From Akkermansiaceae bacterium (GTDB lineage Bacteria; Verrucomicrobiota; Verrucomicrobiia; Verrucomicrobiales; Akkermansiaceae): a stretch of 34,675 nucleotides of DNA. Made by a program: the position numbers and the translations under genes. The first letter of the stretch is position 1. The number at the start of each line of letters is the position of its first letter. Below are positions 31,799 through 34,675 of this stretch, piece after piece. Under the pieces are notes generated by a model. It was not told where the DNA came from. It did not search any database and saw only the letters and a list, made by a program, of their open reading frames with translations. The stretch is taken from positions 1 through 34,675 of the forward strand of contig JAPJNB010000128.1 of the NCBI GenBank assembly GCA_026461385.1, in the 5' to 3' direction.

Positions 31799-32157
31799 GC
31801 AACCTCCCTTGCGCGTTCCTCGGCCTCTCTGCGACTGTCCCCTTGACTCACTTCATGGTCTTGAAACAAACCGCGGCGGTGTGGCGGCTCAAAAGCCTTG
31901 TAACGAATCCGTCCATCTGGATCGCGGTGCATCGCCCCAATGGGAGACCCGTCGCTGTAGAAATTGGGCTCTTCGTTGTAGCTCACCAGCACCGCGCTGA
32001 ACTTCTGCGCGTGGATCTGCCAATCCTGGACGTCCAACGGCCAAGTGGCATCACTCATGTAGGCGTAAGACCACAGCGACTCGTCAATCAGCATCGATGT
32101 TTGCACCCCCGAAGAGACGGGTTCATCGCTCGGTTCACGCTGCTCGTTCGTGTTCAC
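31792..32157 (-). CDS. hypothetical protein in Xis-ATPase operon
   Basis: Encodes 121 residues from a GTG that overlaps the preceding stop. The N-terminal 30 residues are polar and Ser/Glu-rich. The middle has Trp-Ser-Tyr, Trp-Pro-Leu-Asp and Ile-His-Ala-Gln-Lys-Phe-Ser-Ala segments, likely a compact alpha/beta fold, and the C-terminus is Arg/Glu-rich. No signal peptide or membrane span is seen. Its tight overlap with both neighbours suggests a partner of the ATPase or of the excisionase-like protein. I do not recognise it. Confidence 0.7.
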   Translation of the reverse strand: MNTNEQREPSDEPVSSGVQTSMLIDESLWSYAYMSDATWPLDVQDWQIHAQKFSAVLVSYNEEPNFYSDGSPIGAMHRDPDGRIRYKAFEPPHRRGLFQDHEVSQGDSRREAEERAREVAW

Positions 32158-32468
32158 TTGACTGCCTGGCCCGCTTTCTTGGTTGAAGTTGACGCTGTAT
32201 GGGCTTGTGGTTCTCGCTGGTCCGGAAGACCCGTTGTGTTGGGGAAACGGAAGCGCCTCTCCCCTGCGTTGTCTACGTCGGCAGAACCCCCACGCAAGGT
32301 CGCGCGTTCCCGGTCACCGATCCATTGCTCAACCGCGTCCCGCCGGTACACGACGCGGCGGCCAAGGGTGAAGGACGCCGGCCCCTCGTTGGCATGTCGC
32401 CAATACCGCAACGTCCCCACAGGCACGCCAGTCCACTCCGAGACCTGCTTACTGCCCAGAATTTCCAT
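32154..32468 (-). CDS. excisionase/AlpA-like HTH protein
   Basis: Encodes 104 residues from ATG 32468. Residues 1-50 are a MerR/AlpA-type winged helix: Leu-Gly-Ser-Lys-Gln-Val, Thr-Gly-Val-Pro-x-Gly-Thr-Leu-Arg-Tyr-Trp-Arg and Arg-Arg-Val-Val-Tyr-Arg-Arg-Asp-Ala-Val-x-x-Trp. This fold is typical of excisionases and AlpA-type activators, which direct integrase towards excision. The C-terminal half is polar. It is the first gene of the leftward operon and diverges from the XRE repressor gene, the position expected for a lytic or excision switch. The call as excisionase is inference; HTH binding is well supported. Confidence 0.76.
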   Translation of the reverse strand: MEILGSKQVSEWTGVPVGTLRYWRHANEGPASFTLGRRVVYRRDAVEQWIGDRERATLRGGSADVDNAGERRFRFPNTTGLPDQREPQAHTASTSTKKAGQAVK

Positions 32469-32563
32469 TCCGTGGTAGCTCCAATCTGGTTTGCTCTAAC
32501 TAACTGGATCAGACTAGCACTAGATTGGTTTATTAGAAAGAACTAGTTTGGTACCGTGGTGTC
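32469..32563. promoter_or_regulatory. divergent control region with repeated half-sites
   Basis: The 95 bases between the excisionase-like and repressor genes hold four related half-sites: CCAATCTGG at 32481..32489, and on the other strand CCAGTTAG (32500..32507), CCAATCTAG (32520..32528) and CCAAACTAG (32543..32551). These are candidate operators for the XRE protein and would let it control both directions. The region is AT-rich, and no single promoter is clear enough to name. Confidence 0.55.
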
Positions 32564-33172
32564 GTGGCAGCAGAGAAAAAGACATCCGCCGAAGCCGCCT
32601 TCGCGGCCAACCTGCGGCGAGCCAGGACCGATAGGGGCCTCACCCAGGCCCAACTAGCTGAGGGAATGGCCAGTGCGGGATTCAAATGGCACCCGCCGAC
32701 GGTCTACAAGGTTGAGAACGGGGAACGCCAGATTCAACTCGGCGAAGCCCTGGAATTGGCCCGCATTCTCGACGTCACCCTCGAGGACATGGCGACCCTC
32801 GAGGACGAAGCACAAGAGCGCCTCGAAATCTGGGACGCCTACCGGCGCGCGTCGGAGATGGCCAGAACGCTCGTGGAGCGAATAGAGGACTACCGGCAGC
32901 TGTCATTAGAACTACAGAACCGGCTACGACCGCCCGGCGTTCAGAAACTCTTAAGCGCCGACGATCTCGAGTCGCTGCGGGCCGTGGCATTCACTGAGTC
33001 AGAAGCCGGCCCACTTGTCGACCTGTTGTTCAAACTTGTAGAGGTTTGGCAGATGGGTCCTGCCGTGGGCGGTGGTCCTCGAGCACCCGAGGGACCGGCA
33101 TTCCCCAGTGATTCCCCTGCCGGTGAGCCACCGGCACCTATTCAAATCAGAAGTGAGGAGCCATCGGAATGA
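32564..33172 (+). CDS. XRE-family repressor-like regulator
   Basis: Encodes 202 residues from a GTG at 32564. Residues about 15-68 form a Cro/C1-type HTH: Ala-Asn-Leu-Arg-Arg-Ala-Arg, Leu-Thr-Gln-Ala-Gln-Leu-Ala and Tyr-Lys-Val-Glu-Asn-Gly-Glu-Arg. The middle is a long helical segment that may dimerise, and the last 40 residues are Pro/Gly-rich. Its stop overlaps the integrase start (ATGA), so repressor and integrase are co-translated, as in several actinobacterial integrative elements. It is expected to bind the half-sites upstream and keep the island quiescent. Target binding is inference. Confidence 0.78.
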   Translation: MAAEKKTSAEAAFAANLRRARTDRGLTQAQLAEGMASAGFKWHPPTVYKVENGERQIQLGEALELARILDVTLEDMATLEDEAQERLEIWDAYRRASEMARTLVERIEDYRQLSLELQNRLRPPGVQKLLSADDLESLRAVAFTESEAGPLVDLLFKLVEVWQMGPAVGGGPRAPEGPAFPSDSPAGEPPAPIQIRSEEPSE

Positions 33173-34392
33173 CGCAAAAACGTAAAGCTCGCGGTGGCGT
33201 AGAGGATCGCTGGACAAAGACCCTGCGGGACATCGACGGCAACACCAAGAAAGTGCCCAGCGCTGCTCACGGTTGCGGTAGTCGTTGGCGGGCAAGGTAT
33301 GTCGATGTGCAAGGCCGGGAACATGCACAGGGATTCGCAAGGAAAGTAGATGCGCAGGCGTGGCTGGATCAACAAGTCAGCGATCAAGTCACCGGGACAT
33401 GGACGGATCCAACGCTGTCTGGGATCACGTTCGGCGCGATGGCAGAGCGGTGGCTCAGCACCAAAGCCCACCGAGCGCCCAAGACCGTGGCCGGCTACCA
33501 ATCCCTGCTGGAAAACACGGTCCTGCCCCGCTGGGAGAAGGTGCCACTGAGAGATGTTCGCTTCGATGAGCTCCAGGTATGGATCACCGGACTATCACTC
33601 GACGGCTCTGTGAGGTTCGGCGGTAGAGGACTGAGCGCGTCACGTGTACGCCAAACGCACCAGCTCGTCGGTGCGGTAATGAAGTTCGCCGTGAAGTCGA
33701 AGCATCTGCCATGCAACCCAGCAGACGGCATCGAGTTGCCGAAGCTGCCGGATACGGAACAGAGATACCTCACCCACGAACAGCTCTACCGCGTAGCAGT
33801 GGCGTCAGGGCGGCTGCGGACGCTCATCCTCTTGCTCGGCTACTGCGGACTGCGATTCGGGGAAGCGGCTGCACTACAGGTCGGCGATGTCGATGTCGAA
33901 GGCCATCGAATCCGAGTGCAACGTTCGGTCACTAATGTCCGCAAGACGGGGTTGGTGGAAGGGCCGACGAAGAACCACAAAGCGCGCACCGTGTCAGTCC
34001 CGTCTTCGGTAGCTCGGCTGCTTGAAACAGAAATTACCCACCGCGACAAGACTGCTCTGGTGTTCCAGTCAACCCGCGGCGGCTATCTGACACTGGCCCA
34101 AGCGCGCTATCGCTTCAACAAGGCTGTAGGGGTGGTAGGCGGCATCGACGGCGTCCGGCTGCATGATCTCCGCCATACCTGCGCGTCGTTAGCGATCCGA
34201 GCCGGGGCGAACGTGAAGGTGGTGCAGAAGCTGCTTGGACACAAATCAGCGACCCTCACTTTGGACCGCTATGGGCACCTATTTCCGGACGACTTGGACG
34301 CTGTCGCGGCGGCACTAAACGCCGCTGCTGCGGACGACTTGCGGACGATCGGACCCCTCGATCCGCTGACTGTCAACGCAAACAGCCGCTGA
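33169..34392 (+). CDS. int: tyrosine recombinase (integrase)
   Basis: Encodes 407 residues, the normal length for phage-type tyrosine integrases. After an AP2-like arm-binding N-terminus and a SAM-like core-binding domain (about 85-190), the catalytic domain shows R229 in Gly-Leu-Arg-Phe-Gly-Glu, H332-x-x-R335-H336, H358 in Leu-Leu-Gly-His and the nucleophile Y368 in Asp-Arg-Tyr-Gly-His. It ends six bases before the right copy of the repeat, so it almost certainly recombines attP with the 3' end of tRNA-Tyr. Its ATG overlaps the repressor stop. All catalytic residues are present, so the element may still be active. Confidence 0.93.
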   Translation: MTQKRKARGGVEDRWTKTLRDIDGNTKKVPSAAHGCGSRWRARYVDVQGREHAQGFARKVDAQAWLDQQVSDQVTGTWTDPTLSGITFGAMAERWLSTKAHRAPKTVAGYQSLLENTVLPRWEKVPLRDVRFDELQVWITGLSLDGSVRFGGRGLSASRVRQTHQLVGAVMKFAVKSKHLPCNPADGIELPKLPDTEQRYLTHEQLYRVAVASGRLRTLILLLGYCGLRFGEAAALQVGDVDVEGHRIRVQRSVTNVRKTGLVEGPTKNHKARTVSVPSSVARLLETEITHRDKTALVFQSTRGGYLTLAQARYRFNKAVGVVGGIDGVRLHDLRHTCASLAIRAGANVKVVQKLLGHKSATLTLDRYGHLFPDDLDAVAAALNAAAADDLRTIGPLDPLTVNANSR

Positions 34393-34397
34393 CCAGG

Positions 34398-34451
34398 GTG
34401 GCAGGTACAGGATTCGAACCTGTGTAGGCGTTAGCCGACGGATTTACAGTC
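34398..34451. repeat. right attachment-site repeat (attR) inside tRNA-Tyr
   Basis: This 54-bp copy is identical to 388..441. It covers the 3' half of the intact tRNA-Tyr gene and starts one base beyond the discriminator position, so integration leaves the tRNA whole at this end. Confidence 0.92.
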
Positions 34452-34481
34452 CGCTCCCATTGGCCGCTCGGGCAACCTGCC
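34399..34481 (-). tRNA. tRNA-Tyr (GTA)
   Basis: Read on the minus strand, the 83 bases fold as a class II tRNA: acceptor GGCAGGT with ACCTGCC, a GTA anticodon in the CTGTAAA loop, a long variable arm, a T arm with GGTTCGAATCC and an A discriminator. The CCA end is not encoded. Its 3' half doubles as the element's attachment site. Confidence 0.95.
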
Positions 34482-34586
34482 TGGGTGCACCTTGCCGAAC
34501 GGACCCGGCATGATGCGTCTAGCAGGGTACAACGAGGATGTACCCACAACATAAACCGGCCGATAAGCCGAGGAGGGGTACCGAAA

Positions 34587-34675
34587 GTGGCGGATTCGTC
34601 GTTCGACATCGTCAGCAAGGTCGACCGCCAGGAGGTCGACAACGCCCTGAACCAGGCGGCCAAGGAACTCAGTAC
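34587..34675 (+). CDS. YajQ-family protein, N-terminus (partial)
   Basis: A GTG at 34587 follows AGGAGGGG by about eight bases and opens a frame that runs off the window. The visible residues [16 protein letters not shown] and Lys-Glu-Leu are the start of YajQ/UPF0234 proteins, small nucleotide-binding proteins linked to cyclic di-GMP in some bacteria. In mycobacteria this gene lies beside tRNA-Tyr, which fits the site. It is chromosomal, outside the island. Only 29 residues are visible. Confidence 0.85.
   Translation, partial: MADSSFDIVSKVDRQEVDNALNQAAKELS

Larger units (their letters stand above)
388..34451. mobile_element. tRNA-Tyr-integrated genomic island
   Basis: A 54-bp perfect direct repeat (388..441 and 34398..34451), derived from the 3' end of tRNA-Tyr, bounds about 34 kb. 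The right copy lies within an intact tRNA-Tyr gene and directly follows a tyrosine integrase gene, the usual layout when an element recombines into a tRNA 3' end and rebuilds it. A repressor-like XRE gene, an excisionase-like HTH gene and a P-loop ATPase sit next to the integrase. I saw no capsid, terminase, tail, relaxase or T4SS genes. Cargo is mostly nucleases and small secreted proteins. The element type (satellite, mobilisable island or decayed prophage) is inference. Confidence 0.88.

Noticed and set aside
1..34675. CRISPR array or insertion sequence
   Set aside because: I saw no regularly spaced direct repeats and no DDE transposase motifs in any frame read.

Overview
The window looks like a high-GC actinobacterial chromosome, most probably Mycobacterium in the broad sense. 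The evidence is the flanking yajQ-like gene beside a tRNA-Tyr gene, many small secreted proteins of the DUF732 and Excalibur types, and frequent GTG/TTG starts. Most of the window (388..34451) is one integrated genomic island. It is bounded by a 54-bp perfect direct repeat derived from the 3' end of tRNA-Tyr. The intact tRNA and a tyrosine integrase lie at the right end and a tRNA remnant at the left. Chromosomal flanks are the start of a secreted-protein gene (1..156, minus) and the start of a YajQ-family gene (from 34587).

Left arm (about 0.9-15.9 kb) is a dense defence-like region. Two unknown genes come first. Then follows a probable operon of a DndB-like DGQHR protein, a long McrB-like AAA+ protein with several putative DNA-reading domains, and an McrC-like nuclease. 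A second set of five closely packed genes follows: a fused Fe-S RecB-like/RNase H-like/SF1 helicase protein, an MrcB-N (DUF3578)-endonuclease fusion, a small unknown protein, a MazG/dCTPase-like enzyme and an HNH endonuclease. A convergent second HNH endonuclease and remnants of a second MazG-like gene and a GIY-YIG-like gene close the block. I recognised no DNA methyltransferase gene, so modification-dependent (type IV-like) or otherwise unpaired restriction is the most economical reading.

Middle (about 15.9-30.2 kb) mixes small secreted or membrane proteins with two more nuclease genes. One is a 695-aa protein with a sigma-region-4-like HTH and a C-terminal PD-(D/E)XK-like motif, followed by a HhH-GPD-like protein. 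The other is an Mrr-like endonuclease with a probable membrane anchor. Around them are six DUF732-like secreted genes plus a truncated seventh, three Excalibur genes, DUF2510-type membrane proteins, a frameshifted lipoprotein and several tiny genes.

Right arm (30.2-34.4 kb) is the mobility and control module. A leftward, translationally coupled operon holds an excisionase-like HTH, an unknown gene and a P-loop ATPase. It diverges from a rightward XRE repressor-integrase pair across a 95-bp region with repeated half-sites. I recognised no capsid, packaging or conjugation genes, so the element resembles a phage-satellite-like or mobilisable island carrying defence cargo.
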